From assembly GCF_028421645.1 (NCBI RefSeq), contig NZ_CP116887.1, forward strand, positions 1,738,001 to 1,802,000: 64,000 bases of DNA, written 5' to 3'. The position numbers were made by a program, and so were the translations under genes. Of this stretch, positions 1 through 8,115 are shown in pieces. The stretch comes from Aneurinibacillus sp. Ricciae_BoGa-3. Its GTDB lineage: Bacteria; Bacillota; Bacilli; Aneurinibacillales; Aneurinibacillaceae. The notes under the pieces are model-generated. The model made no database searches and had not been told where the DNA came from. It saw nothing but the letters and a program-made list of their open reading frames with translations. Position 1 is the first letter of the stretch; every line of letters begins with the position of its first letter.

Positions 1-2
1 TT

Positions 3-569
3 ATTTATGACGAATCGCTGCGAATGACGAGGCTGGTTAATGAATTGCTCGATTTGGCTAAAATGGAAGCTGGTCATATTCAGCTGAGATTGGAACACAA
101 TAATATTTGGCAGCTTGAAGAAAAAGCGATCCGCAAGTTTAATGGGGTTGCCAGAGAACAGGATGTTGAGCTCCAATTGGATTGGCGGGAGGGCACTACA
201 CGCGAGTTCCTGTTTGATCCAGACCGAATGGAACAGGTGCTGACCAATCTAATTGACAACGCCCTGCGCCATACGCCATCCGGCGGAAGGGTTAAGCTTA
301 TCACCTACCAATCAGGGGAGAAGCTAATCATTGAGGTAGCGGATACGGGAAGCGGAATTCCAGTCGATGATCTCCCCTTTGTTTTTGAACGCTTCTATAA
401 AGCAGATAAAGCACGGACAAGAGGCCGGGCGGGAACCGGTCTCGGGCTCTCTATTGTAAAAAACATCGTAGAGTCACACGGCGCATCGATTCGTGTGCAC
501 AGCCGGCTTAATGAAGGTACAACCTTTCATATTGAAATGCCGCTTACAGAGGAAGGAAGAGGACAATAA
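3..569 (+). CDS. Sensor histidine kinase, ResE-like, 3' part only
   Basis: C-terminal part of a membrane sensor kinase; the open frame runs in from before the window and is readable from base 3, with no start inside it. The visible part carries the end of the dimerisation region ([15 protein letters not shown]) and a full HATPase domain: N box ([14 protein letters not shown]), G1 box (DTGSGIP), F box (FERFYKAD) and G2 box ([14 protein letters not shown]). The wording resembles ResE/PhoR kinases, which phosphorylate a partner response regulator in response to redox or phosphate state. The partner and sensor domain lie outside the window, so ResE identity is inferred only. The DEAD-box helicase gene starts 2 bases after the stop, so the two are probably co-transcribed. 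Confidence 0.85.
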   Translation: MYDESLRMTRLVNELLDLAKMEAGHIQLRLEHNNIWQLEEKAIRKFNGVAREQDVELQLDWREGTTREFLFDPDRMEQVLTNLIDNALRHTPSGGRVKLITYQSGEKLIIEVADTGSGIPVDDLPFVFERFYKADKARTRGRAGTGLGLSIVKNIVESHGASIRVHSRLNEGTTFHIEMPLTEEGRGQ

Positions 570-571
570 AT

Positions 572-1783
572 ATGGCCATTTTTTCAGCACTGGCTCCTTT
601 TTTGCAACAAGCGCTTGAAAGCAAGGACATTAAGGAACCAACCGACATTCAGCAGGCTGCCATTCCGCTGCTCATGGATGGAAAAAGCGTGGTAGGCGAG
701 TCCCATACCGGAACAGGCAAGACGTTAGCCTATTTGCTGCCTATCCTGCAGCGCATCGACCCGTCAGCCGACACCGTTCAAGCCATTATTTTTTCACCAA
801 CACGCGAATTAACGATGCAGATAGCGGGTGTAGTGGCCGAATTTTGCAAAGGCACAGATATTCGCAGCCAGGCTATAATCGGCGGCGTAGACATTAAACG
901 CCAGATGGATAAGCTTAAAGAACGGCCGCATATTATAATTGGCTCTCCCGGCAGAATGGTGGACTTGCTTGATAAGCGGAAGCTTAAGGTGCATGAAGCA
1001 AAAATGATAGTGGTGGATGAAGTGGATGAGCTGGTGGAAGCACGAATGCTCCGGGCGATGGAAACGGTAATGATGCGCACACCGCGGGACCGGCAGCTGG
1101 CCGTGTTTTCTGCGACGATCTCCGAATCAGTGGAAGAATGGAGCCGCAGGTGGGCTGAGGAGGTACAAACGGTTAGAATCAAGGCCAGCTCCCGCCTTCC
1201 GGAAGGGATTTCACACGCATTTATTGTGGTTCCTGAAAGGCAAAAATTTGAGGAATTGCGTAGGCTCCTGGTGGCTTTAAATCCAGAGCGGGCGGTTATT
1301 TTTGTCAAGAAACTGCACAGGGTACAAGAGATAGCATCCTGGCTTGCCGGCAGAGGGGTTAAGATCGTCGGCATTCACAGCGAGACAAAGAAACTGGACC
1401 GTGAAGCTGCCCTGCGCCAGTTTCGTAATGGGGATGTGAACTGTCTCGTTACAACGGATCTGCTCGCCAGAGGATTAGACATCGAGGATATTACCCATGT
1501 GATTAACTTCGATCTTCCGATGGATCCGCAAGACTATATACACAGGGTAGGCAGGACTGGGCGTGTTGGTAAGAAGGGGTTAGCCGTAACATTACTTGAA
1601 CCAAAAGAAAAATTTATGGCCGGTAAATTCGGCGACCAGTTAGGCATTACGCTGCAGGAGAAAAGCGTACTCCGTGGCAGCCTGGTTGACGCCCGTCCCC
1701 ACAAAGCAGCGAGCAGGGAAGCAAAGCCAGCGGCTGCTCGTCCGAAAGATAATAAGAAGCCCTTTAATAAAAAACATAAATAA
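572..1783 (+). CDS. DEAD-box family ATP-dependent RNA helicase with DEVD motif II
   Basis: Cytoplasmic RNA helicase of 403 residues that should unwind short RNA duplexes in ribosome assembly or mRNA turnover. Visible motifs are the Q motif (EPTDIQQAAIP, about 22-32), Walker A SHTGTGKT at 44-51, PTREL, GSPGR, motif III SAT, ARGLD and HRVGRTGR. Motif II reads DEVD (149-152) instead of DEAD; the two acidic residues are kept. The C-terminal tail is lysine-rich, as in CshA/CshB/YfmL-type Bacillales helicases, and probably binds RNA. The start ATG lies two bases after the upstream kinase stop, and the gene ends in a clear terminator. Which subfamily it belongs to cannot be decided by eye. Confidence 0.93.
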   Translation: MAIFSALAPFLQQALESKDIKEPTDIQQAAIPLLMDGKSVVGESHTGTGKTLAYLLPILQRIDPSADTVQAIIFSPTRELTMQIAGVVAEFCKGTDIRSQAIIGGVDIKRQMDKLKERPHIIIGSPGRMVDLLDKRKLKVHEAKMIVVDEVDELVEARMLRAMETVMMRTPRDRQLAVFSATISESVEEWSRRWAEEVQTVRIKASSRLPEGISHAFIVVPERQKFEELRRLLVALNPERAVIFVKKLHRVQEIASWLAGRGVKIVGIHSETKKLDREAALRQFRNGDVNCLVTTDLLARGLDIEDITHVINFDLPMDPQDYIHRVGRTGRVGKKGLAVTLLEPKEKFMAGKFGDQLGITLQEKSVLRGSLVDARPHKAASREAKPAAARPKDNKKPFNKKHK

Positions 1784-1790
1784 ATGCAGG

Positions 1791-1825
1791 AGAGCGGCTG
1801 TTGAGGCAACAGTCCGCTCTTTTTT
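1791..1825 (+). terminator. Rho-independent terminator after the helicase
   Basis: Inverted repeat AGAGCGG...CCGCTCT with an inner CTGTT/AACAG extension, followed by six T. It ends the kinase-helicase transcript. Confidence 0.85.
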
Positions 1826-1918
1826 CTTATGCTCATATTGTTAATTGCGGATAATTTTTCCCACATCATCCATTCTAGAAATAGGAACGAGGTGAGCATG
1901 TAACTGACGATGTTCGGT

Positions 1919-2308
1919 TTAAAAAAACCGGGCCAATTCCGGGGGAACAGGCCGGCTTGTTCTGTCGCGGCTGTCCATTGTGACGCTGGTTACGAGCGCA
2001 TCTGCAACCAGTTGATTATGCTGATTGTAAATCTCTTGTTTTAGGATGAAACTGGTTCGGCCCAGTTTTTCTGGATAGGTTTTAATCGTTAAACAGTCAT
2101 TTTGCAGACATTCCTTCCGGTAATTCACATTGATGTTTACGGTTACCGTTTGGATGCCCATTGAGAGGAATATCTGGTAATCCAGATTCGCTTTCTCATA
2201 CCACTCTTCCCTGCCCCATTCCAGGTATTCCAAGTATTTGGCATTGTTGACATGCCCATTGACATCTATTTCTGTGGACCGAACGACAATTTCCAAAGAC
2301 GCTTCCAT
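1919..2308 (-). CDS. Acyl-CoA thioesterase, hotdog fold (4HBT family)
   Basis: Small single-domain hotdog protein of 129 residues expected to hydrolyse acyl-CoA or acyl-ACP thioesters. The family signature is near the N terminus: a TEIDVNGHVNNAKYLEYLEW stretch holding the conserved D-x-N-x-H-x-N and the downstream aromatic/acidic helix. Length fits the YbgC/FadM-like group. A good ribosome binding site (AAAGGAGAG) sits just upstream of the ATG. The gene is on the opposite strand to both neighbours and appears monocistronic. Substrate is not predictable from the sequence. Confidence 0.88.
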   Translation of the reverse strand: MEASLEIVVRSTEIDVNGHVNNAKYLEYLEWGREEWYEKANLDYQIFLSMGIQTVTVNINVNYRKECLQNDCLTIKTYPEKLGRTSFILKQEIYNQHNQLVADALVTSVTMDSRDRTSRPVPPELARFF

Positions 2309-2434
2309 TGGGCCTCTCTCCTTTTGTTTCTTTTTATTCTATCTTACATGGTGTGAATAGAGGATTCCATAGCAAGTTAACGGCTTGCGCATCGGTGGTA
2401 AGAAAAGGGTATGAAAAGACTGAGGTGAAAGCTG

Positions 2435-3784
2435 ATGAAGAAGGTGCATAAAGGGTTTGTTATAGGTTTGGTTACGTTTGTTTTTTTGGTTGTCTTTATG
2501 GTCCATAACGAATTTCATATAGCGGATTTTCCTTCCTTATCATCTGTATTTGCACAGGATGGAATTGGTGTTCTGTTCGAGCCGACCGACATGGGTAAAG
2601 CTCACCGCGAAGTGCAAAAGTTGCTCCGCTCGTGGGCTGCCAATATCGGCAGGCAGAACAGTGCCCTTCTCTTAGAAGCAACCGCAAATCTCGATAGCAA
2701 GACCAAAGAGATGATTCAAAACCTCGCAAAAGCTCCTGTAGAAGTCGCTGGAAGCCGTGTCTCACTTAAAAAGGCCGGCCAACTAAAGCAGAACCCCACT
2801 GGGAATATGCTGCAAAATGTTCAGGCTGAAATTCAGTACCGTTACAAAGACGGCAAGCAAGATGAGTGGTATTCTCTGGTTCGTTCTTTTAGTTTTGTGC
2901 AGCAGGGCGGTCAGTGGAAGATTACAGCCTATCAACCAGTCGATTCTCTGGCGTTTTTTGAAACGGGACCGACCCTGGAGAAGAAGAGCCAGCACTTCGT
3001 CTATCTCTATCAGGCCCCCAACGAACAGCAGATTGACCGCGTAATTGGGGAAACGGAAAAGGCGTATCAAGAAGTTGGAAACATTTTAAAACTAAAAGGC
3101 AAACCGCCGTACCCCGTATTGTTGTATCCGCGGGAAAGCATGTGGCAGGGGGGGCCAACGGTTGCGACGGCATCCAGCCAATATTACATGGATGCAGCAG
3201 GCTATAAAGTAACGAATCAGTATGTATCTATCAATATGGAAGCACTGGAGAAAACAGCCGATGACCATTCCTTCTATACTACGTTAAAACACGAATTGGT
3301 ACACGTCTATCAATTCCCAAACCTGCCGCCTTATGTGCCTGTCTGGCTGCTGGAGGGCATGGCGATGTACTACAGTAGTGATGACAAGTCGTACCTGTTC
3401 CGGGGTAGTGTAGGAAAGCAGCGGTTAAATGAAATCGTCCTAAGTAAATTAACCGCGAGTGAGCAGCTTGGGGAGGCAGCATACGGGGTAAACAGCGACA
3501 AGCAGCAGCAGGAATACGCATTCTCTTACTGCACGGTGCAATATTTGGTGGCGACATACGGCGAAACGAAGTTTAAGGCGTTCGTGCAGTCTTACAGCGA
3601 TACGCCTTGGCCAGAGATAGCCGATGATATCCCCGCCGACATTCATCGCGGCAAGCAAAACAAGTGGGAGAAGATCACAACAAAATTGACAGATAAATAC
3701 GTTAAACAGTATTTTGGTCTTACAGAAAAACAATTGGAAGAAAAGGTGAAAAACCATATTAGTCAGATGGACACAGAATCATAA
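2435..3784 (+). CDS. Membrane-anchored or secreted gluzincin metallopeptidase (peptidase MA-like)
   Basis: Protein of 449 residues with one N-terminal hydrophobic segment (about 8-24), likely a signal anchor placing the rest outside the cell. The catalytic motif HELVH is at 286-290, followed by the third zinc ligand in LLEGMAMYY (Glu307), the gluzincin arrangement of the peptidase MA-like families. Residues about 40-180 resemble a small NTF2-like fold with a conserved tryptophan pattern, but this is a weak impression. No pro-region or sorting signal was recognised. The gene starts with a GAGGTGAAAGCTG ribosome site before ATG. Natural substrate is unknown; a role in wall or peptide processing is only inference. 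Confidence 0.75.
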   Translation: MKKVHKGFVIGLVTFVFLVVFMVHNEFHIADFPSLSSVFAQDGIGVLFEPTDMGKAHREVQKLLRSWAANIGRQNSALLLEATANLDSKTKEMIQNLAKAPVEVAGSRVSLKKAGQLKQNPTGNMLQNVQAEIQYRYKDGKQDEWYSLVRSFSFVQQGGQWKITAYQPVDSLAFFETGPTLEKKSQHFVYLYQAPNEQQIDRVIGETEKAYQEVGNILKLKGKPPYPVLLYPRESMWQGGPTVATASSQYYMDAAGYKVTNQYVSINMEALEKTADDHSFYTTLKHELVHVYQFPNLPPYVPVWLLEGMAMYYSSDDKSYLFRGSVGKQRLNEIVLSKLTASEQLGEAAYGVNSDKQQQEYAFSYCTVQYLVATYGETKFKAFVQSYSDTPWPEIADDIPADIHRGKQNKWEKITTKLTDKYVKQYFGLTEKQLEEKVKNHISQMDTES

Positions 3785-3801
3785 TAGTTTTATCAAATTT
3801 C

Positions 3802-3831
3802 TTCAAACTTATCACATAGTTTTGTTATATT
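3802..3831 (+). promoter_or_regulatory. Candidate sigma-A promoter for a short transcript
   Basis: TTCAAA at 3802-3807, an 18-base spacer, then TATATT at 3826-3831 with an upstream TGT (extended -10). Expected start is near 3838. Not followed by a convincing gene before the terminator at 4026. Confidence 0.4.
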
Positions 3832-3837
3832 TTCCGT

Positions 3838-4063
3838 GTAAAGTAGAGCCATAAGGAGGTGAGCCAGCACACACAGAACGGCGCAGGCATTAACAACAGG
3901 AAATGACACCTTGGAACATAATAAACGAGCACACACCTGACATCAAGCCACTATGATGCCGCTTCTGAACGCAAACACATATTTCACAACAATAAAATAA
4001 TATAGCTTCACGCTTCTTCTTCCTATAAAACAGCCGACATTTTGCATGCCGGCTGTTTTATTT
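3838..4063 (+). ncRNA. Candidate small RNA or leader in the 413-base gap before the response regulator
   Basis: The gap 3785-4197 contains no long reading frame. It does hold a plausible promoter (3802-3831) and a strong hairpin with a T-rich 3' arm (4026-4063), which would give a transcript of about 225 bases. Inside it AAGGAGGTGAG at about 3853-3863 is a near-perfect Shine-Dalgarno sequence without a normally spaced start codon. The only frame there is GTG at 3859 to TGA at 3906 (15 codons), which overlaps the Shine-Dalgarno itself. No known RNA family was recognised. The assignment rests on promoter plus terminator only. Confidence 0.35.
4026..4063. terminator. Bidirectional hairpin terminator
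   Basis: Perfect 11-bp inverted repeat TAAAACAGCCG / CGGCTGTTTTA around a 13-base loop. The A-rich left arm and T-rich right arm let it act on either strand. Confidence 0.7.
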
Positions 4064-4158
4064 GGCTTACAATATGGAACGGACATAAGCCGGCTAGCCT
4101 AAACGAATCATTTTCATGGAGAACTGCAAGTCCCGCGGACAATCAACTGCCTGATTTA

Positions 4159-4167
4159 TGTTACAAT
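4159..4167 (+). promoter_or_regulatory. Extended -10 promoter of the two-component operon
   Basis: TGTTACAAT (extended TGn plus TACAAT at 4162-4167), about 30 bases before the response regulator start. No good -35 was found at 16-18 bases upstream. Confidence 0.4.
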
Positions 4168-4197
4168 AAACAGTGCGTGGATTTAGGAGGAATGAGA

Positions 4198-4911
4198 ATG
4201 AACGGAACGAAGGTTCTTGTGGCTGATGATGATCCGAATGTGCTTGAAATTATTCGCCTTTATTTCTCGCAGCAGCACATTGATCTGGTAGAAGCCTGCG
4301 ATGGAGCAGAGGCCGTTGAATTAGCCGGTCAAGAGAATCCAGATGTCATTATATTAGATGTGATGATGCCAAGAATGGATGGTTTGGAAGCCTGCCGGGA
4401 AATACGTAAATCGCTAGATATACCGATTATTATGCTTTCGGCCAAAGGAGAAGAGTTTGACCGCGTGCTCGGACTTGAACTGGGAGCCGATGATTATGTC
4501 ACGAAGCCGTTTAGCCCGCGTGAACTTGTGGCGCGGATTAAAGCAATTTTTCGCCGGATGCAGCCGCGAGCTGGTGCGGAAGAGCGAGAGTCTCTTCAGA
4601 GTTTGATGGAATTTGGCGGATTGCAAATCGATATAGCCGGCCGGCAGGTTATTATTGCCGGGGAAAAAATTCCGTTTCGTCCAAAAGAGTTTGATCTGCT
4701 CGTTTTTCTTGCCCGATCCCCCGGAAGTGTATTCACACGCGAACAGTTGTTAGAACAAATTTGGGGATATGATTTCTTTGGCGATATTCGCACCGTAGAT
4801 GTCCACGTAAAGAAAATTCGCCAGCACTTGTCCCTGCTCAACAGCGAGTTTATCCATACAGTATGGGGCGTTGGTTATAAATTTGAGGTGGAAGACAGTT
4901 GCTCCGCATAA
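4198..4911 (+). CDS. Response regulator, OmpR/PhoB family
   Basis: Cytoplasmic transcription factor of 237 residues: receiver domain (about 1-120) and winged-helix DNA-binding domain (about 140-235). The acidic pocket (D10-D12), the phospho-acceptor Asp54 in LDVMMPRMDG and Lys103 in VTKPFSPREL are all present. The winged helix carries the usual RPKEFDLLVFLA and TVDVHVKKIRQ stretches. Two in-frame ATGs occur at 4192 and 4198; the AGGAGG at 4185-4190 is well spaced only for 4198, so that start is preferred. The partner kinase overlaps by 13 bases and is surely co-translated. The regulon is unknown. Confidence 0.93.
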   Translation: MNGTKVLVADDDPNVLEIIRLYFSQQHIDLVEACDGAEAVELAGQENPDVIILDVMMPRMDGLEACREIRKSLDIPIIMLSAKGEEFDRVLGLELGADDYVTKPFSPRELVARIKAIFRRMQPRAGAEERESLQSLMEFGGLQIDIAGRQVIIAGEKIPFRPKEFDLLVFLARSPGSVFTREQLLEQIWGYDFFGDIRTVDVHVKKIRQHLSLLNSEFIHTVWGVGYKFEVEDSCSA

Positions 4912-6446
4912 AAAACTGGCTCGGTATAAACCGGAGTATATTCCGCAAGCTTCTTTTCAGTTATATGGTCACGGTTCTACTGGGGCTTGGAGCTGTCGGC
5001 CTGTCGATGTCTTATTTTGCGAAAAGCTATATCTATAACGGGACGAAGGATGAACTGCTGCGCAAAGCAAAAAAAGTCAATCTGGCCATTCAAAACAGCC
5101 GGGTAGTGGATGCCCATACACAGTCGATGCTGGCTTTTCTAGACCAGACATTCGATACACGAATTTGGGTTTTCAATCGAAACGGACAAATTATTTCAAC
5201 GTCTACGAAGGATGAAGTTTTTATCGGCAAGTCTGTGGCGCATTCGATTGTGGTGCAGGTTCTTCAGGGAAAAGACGTCGTACAGAACCTCGATTTTAAA
5301 GGTTTGACGAAACCGATGATGTCCGTTGTTGTACCGTGGGGCGTAGGGGACAATGTTTTCGGAGGCATTGTGCTGCATGCGCCGATTGAAGGCATTAATG
5401 AAACGCTTGGGGTGATGCGGGAGACGATTCTCTGGGCGACGCTTCTTGGGGTCATTGTGACGATGGCGATGGTTTCGTATTTATCTTGGACCATTTCACG
5501 GCCACTAAAACGCATTGACCTGGTGGCCCTTGAAATTGAGAAGGGCAACTATGACAAGCGGGTAACGATTACTTCCCAGGATGAGATTGGCGATCTTGCA
5601 CGTACGATGAACAGGATGGCGGCTACCCTGGAGCAGGTAGAGTTAGAGCGGGCGGATTACGACCAAACACGTAAAGACTTTCTAGCAAATGTTTCGCATG
5701 AACTGAGAACGCCGCTTACCGCCATGCAGGGATTTCTGGAAGCCCTGCAGGATGGCCTGGTTGTGGATGAAGGATCTAAACAGAAGTATTATGATGTGAT
5801 GTATAAAGAAACCATACATATGAGCCGCCTGGTTAATGACTTAATGGAACTGGTAAGACTTGAAAAACATGAGTTGGATTTAGTCAAACGACAGCTGGAT
5901 ATGGAATCGTTCCTACAGCGCTTAACGTTTGCCTTTACGGAGGAGGCCGCCAAGCGGGATCTTCAGCTTGTACTCAACATTGATCGCCCGCTTGTGCCTG
6001 TTAATGGGGATCCAGATCGGGTAGAACAGATTTTTATTAACCTGCTGAACAACGCCCTGAAGTTTACGGAAAGGGGAACGGTGACAGTTGCGGCCTCCAC
6101 TTTTAACGGAGGGGTGCAGGTCAAGGTTCAAGATTCCGGTATAGGAATTAGCCAGCATGACCTGAACCGTATTTGGGATCGGTTCTTTAAAGTTGACCGC
6201 GTGAGGTCCAGAAGGGAAAAAGGCTCCGGACTTGGGCTTGCTATTGTAAAAGAACTGGTGGACCTACATCACGGCACCATTCAGGTTGAGAGTGAAGTAG
6301 GAAAAGGCACAGCCTTTACGGTTTGGCTGCCAGGTTTGCCAGTGGCAAGTGAAAAAGCAGGGCCACCGCAAGTCAAAAAAGATGCGCCTAAAACGAAAAA
6401 AGAGACGACGGAAATCAAAACTGAAAGCATACAAAATCCCCGGTAA
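4899..6446 (+). CDS. Membrane sensor histidine kinase with HAMP domain
   Basis: Partner kinase of 515 residues. It has two membrane segments (about 20-42 and 175-197) flanking an extracellular sensor of about 130 residues, then HAMP (about 200-255), HisKA with phospho-acceptor His267 in SHELRTPLTAMQG, and HATPase with N box, G1 (DSGIGIS) and G2 (GSGLGLAIVKELVD). The start is TTG, supported by GAGGTG eight bases upstream inside the regulator gene. The last 30 residues form an unusual Lys/Pro/Thr-rich tail beyond the catalytic domain, which few kinases have. The stop codon lies in the loop of the terminator hairpin. Architecture is WalK/PhoR-like; the signal is unknown. Confidence 0.92.
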   Translation: MLRIKNWLGINRSIFRKLLFSYMVTVLLGLGAVGLSMSYFAKSYIYNGTKDELLRKAKKVNLAIQNSRVVDAHTQSMLAFLDQTFDTRIWVFNRNGQIISTSTKDEVFIGKSVAHSIVVQVLQGKDVVQNLDFKGLTKPMMSVVVPWGVGDNVFGGIVLHAPIEGINETLGVMRETILWATLLGVIVTMAMVSYLSWTISRPLKRIDLVALEIEKGNYDKRVTITSQDEIGDLARTMNRMAATLEQVELERADYDQTRKDFLANVSHELRTPLTAMQGFLEALQDGLVVDEGSKQKYYDVMYKETIHMSRLVNDLMELVRLEKHELDLVKRQLDMESFLQRLTFAFTEEAAKRDLQLVLNIDRPLVPVNGDPDRVEQIFINLLNNALKFTERGTVTVAASTFNGGVQVKVQDSGIGISQHDLNRIWDRFFKVDRVRSRREKGSGLGLAIVKELVDLHHGTIQVESEVGKGTAFTVWLPGLPVASEKAGPPQVKKDAPKTKKETTEIKTESIQNPR

Positions 6447-6461
6447 ACACCGGGGATTTTG
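6432..6461. terminator. Bidirectional terminator between convergent genes
   Basis: CAAAATCCCCGG / CCGGGGATTTTG with a short loop that contains the kinase stop codon. It serves both the two-component operon and the convergent cyclophilin gene. Confidence 0.85.
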
Positions 6462-6462
6462 T

Positions 6463-7206
6463 TTATTTTTGTTCAATTTTGATGGATTTGATATAAACGT
6501 TCTGAGTTGGGAAGCTTGGGTCACTTTGGTCACTAACGCCCTGGGTAACAGGTGTATTTGCGATTTTATCAATAGTATCCATACCCTGCACGACCTTGCC
6601 AAAGATTGTGTAATTGGGCTGGGCGGCCAGGTTTTCTACATCCTTGCCTGAACCGATAAAAAACTGGCTTCCGTTTGTATTAGGGCCAGCGTTAGCCATC
6701 GCAACCATGCCTTTTGCGTATTTGTATTTCGATGATAATTCGTCTTCAAACGTATAGCCCGGTCCGCCGGAACCGATTCTCGGATTGCTTTTTAAATTCG
6801 CTACATCTCCCCTGGCGAATGGATCGCCGACTTGAATCATGAAGGTTTTCATGATACGGTGAAAGTCAATTCCGTCATAAAAATGCTGGTTTGCCAGAAA
6901 AACAAAGTTGTTTACGGTCTTCGGTGCATCTTTGGCGAATAGATCAATCGTGAAACTTCCTTTATTGGTGTCCACGTGCGCCATGTATTGCTTGTTCACA
7001 TCGATCTGCATCGCAGGAGGTTTAGACCACTGTTTAACGGCGGGCGTCGGGCTGCTGCTTTTGCCTGTGCCTTGATTATTCGCCGCATTTTGGTTATTGG
7101 CACTTTGGCCGCTTCCAGAGTTGGCGTTCATGTTGCCGGGTGAACACGCAGCGGCGAACAGAGGGAGCAGCAGAGCGATAGCAGAGGCAACGATTCTCTT
7201 CTTCAT
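6463..7206 (-). CDS. Cyclophilin-type peptidyl-prolyl isomerase lipoprotein
   Basis: Extracytoplasmic foldase of 247 residues. A lipoprotein signal (MKKRIV...LFAAAC) puts the lipidated cysteine at residue 21. It is followed by a low-complexity Asn/Gln/Ser linker, then a cyclophilin domain from about residue 65 with FHRIMKTFMIQVGDP and MANAGPNTNGSQFFI, both active-site stretches. It should catalyse cis-trans isomerisation of proline bonds in exported proteins. A TTG at 7224 could extend it by six residues, but AAGGTAGG is best spaced for the ATG used here. It lies 21 bases downstream of the SDR gene on the same strand, so the two probably share a transcript. Confidence 0.93.
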   Translation of the reverse strand: MKKRIVASAIALLLPLFAAACSPGNMNANSGSGQSANNQNAANNQGTGKSSSPTPAVKQWSKPPAMQIDVNKQYMAHVDTNKGSFTIDLFAKDAPKTVNNFVFLANQHFYDGIDFHRIMKTFMIQVGDPFARGDVANLKSNPRIGSGGPGYTFEDELSSKYKYAKGMVAMANAGPNTNGSQFFIGSGKDVENLAAQPNYTIFGKVVQGMDTIDKIANTPVTQGVSDQSDPSFPTQNVYIKSIKIEQK

Positions 7207-7227
7207 TATTTTACCTACCTTCAATGT

Positions 7228-7944
7228 TTATTTAGGTTGCGGTACGACAGGCCGCATGGTGATCTGATTTAGTATAACATTCTTTGGTGCAGCCGCTACC
7301 TGATACGCCATATAGGCTACATCTTCCGCTTCCAGCGCATAATCCTTAGGCTCGGTTCCCCCAAAATGCGTCTGAACGGAACCCGGGCAAATAACGGATA
7401 CTTTAATATTATGGGGTTTTAATTCCTGTGTAAGTACGTCCGTAAAAGCCATCAACCCAAATTTGCTTGTGCAATATCCGCCGCCGCCCTCGAACGTCAC
7501 CGTGCCTGCCACGCTTGAGATATTAATAATGTGGCCGCTTTTTCGCCTAATCAGGTGGGGTACTGTATATTTGGTGGTAAGAAATGTCCCTTTGAGATTA
7601 ACAGCCATCATTTCGTCCCACTGTTGCTCCTCGAGTTCATGGATAGCGCCAAAGTGTCCGATCCCTGCGTTATTTATCAGAATATCTATTTTGCCTTTCT
7701 CCTCAATCACTCGGGTGATCAGGGCTTGTACTTCTGAACTTCTGGTAATGTCACAGGGGGCCGCAATGATGCTTCCATCAGTGCTTTCAGTGGAAGCTGC
7801 AAGGGCTTTTAAGAGGCCAACGTTTCGCGCAACGGCATAAACGGTTGCGCCTTTTTCTGCAAAAAGCAGGCTCATCGCATGCCCAATTCCTTTGCTTGCA
7901 CCCGTTACAATTACTACTTTATTATGTAAGGACTGAAACTGCAT
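7228..7944 (-). CDS. Short-chain dehydrogenase/reductase (SDR)
   Basis: Classical NAD(P)-dependent SDR of 238 residues. The cofactor loop TGASKGIG is at 14-21, NNAG at 91-94, the catalytic Ser near 143-144 and the YxxxK pair at Tyr157 and Lys161. R40 after the second strand hints at NADP preference, as in 3-oxoacyl reductase-like members. AAGGAGGAGAAG upstream of ATG is a strong ribosome site. It is the first gene of a short minus-strand unit ending with the cyclophilin lipoprotein. The substrate cannot be named. Confidence 0.9.
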   Translation of the reverse strand: MQFQSLHNKVVIVTGASKGIGHAMSLLFAEKGATVYAVARNVGLLKALAASTESTDGSIIAAPCDITRSSEVQALITRVIEEKGKIDILINNAGIGHFGAIHELEEQQWDEMMAVNLKGTFLTTKYTVPHLIRRKSGHIINISSVAGTVTFEGGGGYCTSKFGLMAFTDVLTQELKPHNIKVSVICPGSVQTHFGGTEPKDYALEAEDVAYMAYQVAAAPKNVILNQITMRPVVPQPK

Positions 7945-8115
7945 GGACTTCTCCTCCTTAAACCTTGGATAAATGCAGGCGAATGCATTGCGCCGCCTTT
8001 CTATTGTAACATATTAGCAGGAGAAAAATTTTCATTGAAAAAAGCGATAATTACCGCGTTAATATGCTAAAATGTTCGTATTATAATGTACATAAGAGGA
8101 GTTGGACCTATCACC

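Noticed and set aside
778..1374. Long antisense frame opposite the DEAD-box helicase
   Set aside because: Shadow of a well-supported gene; serine-rich composition typical of reverse-strand frames, no ribosome site.
3859..3906. 15-codon GTG frame in the gap before the response regulator
   Set aside because: Its start codon lies inside the Shine-Dalgarno sequence, so normal initiation is impossible.
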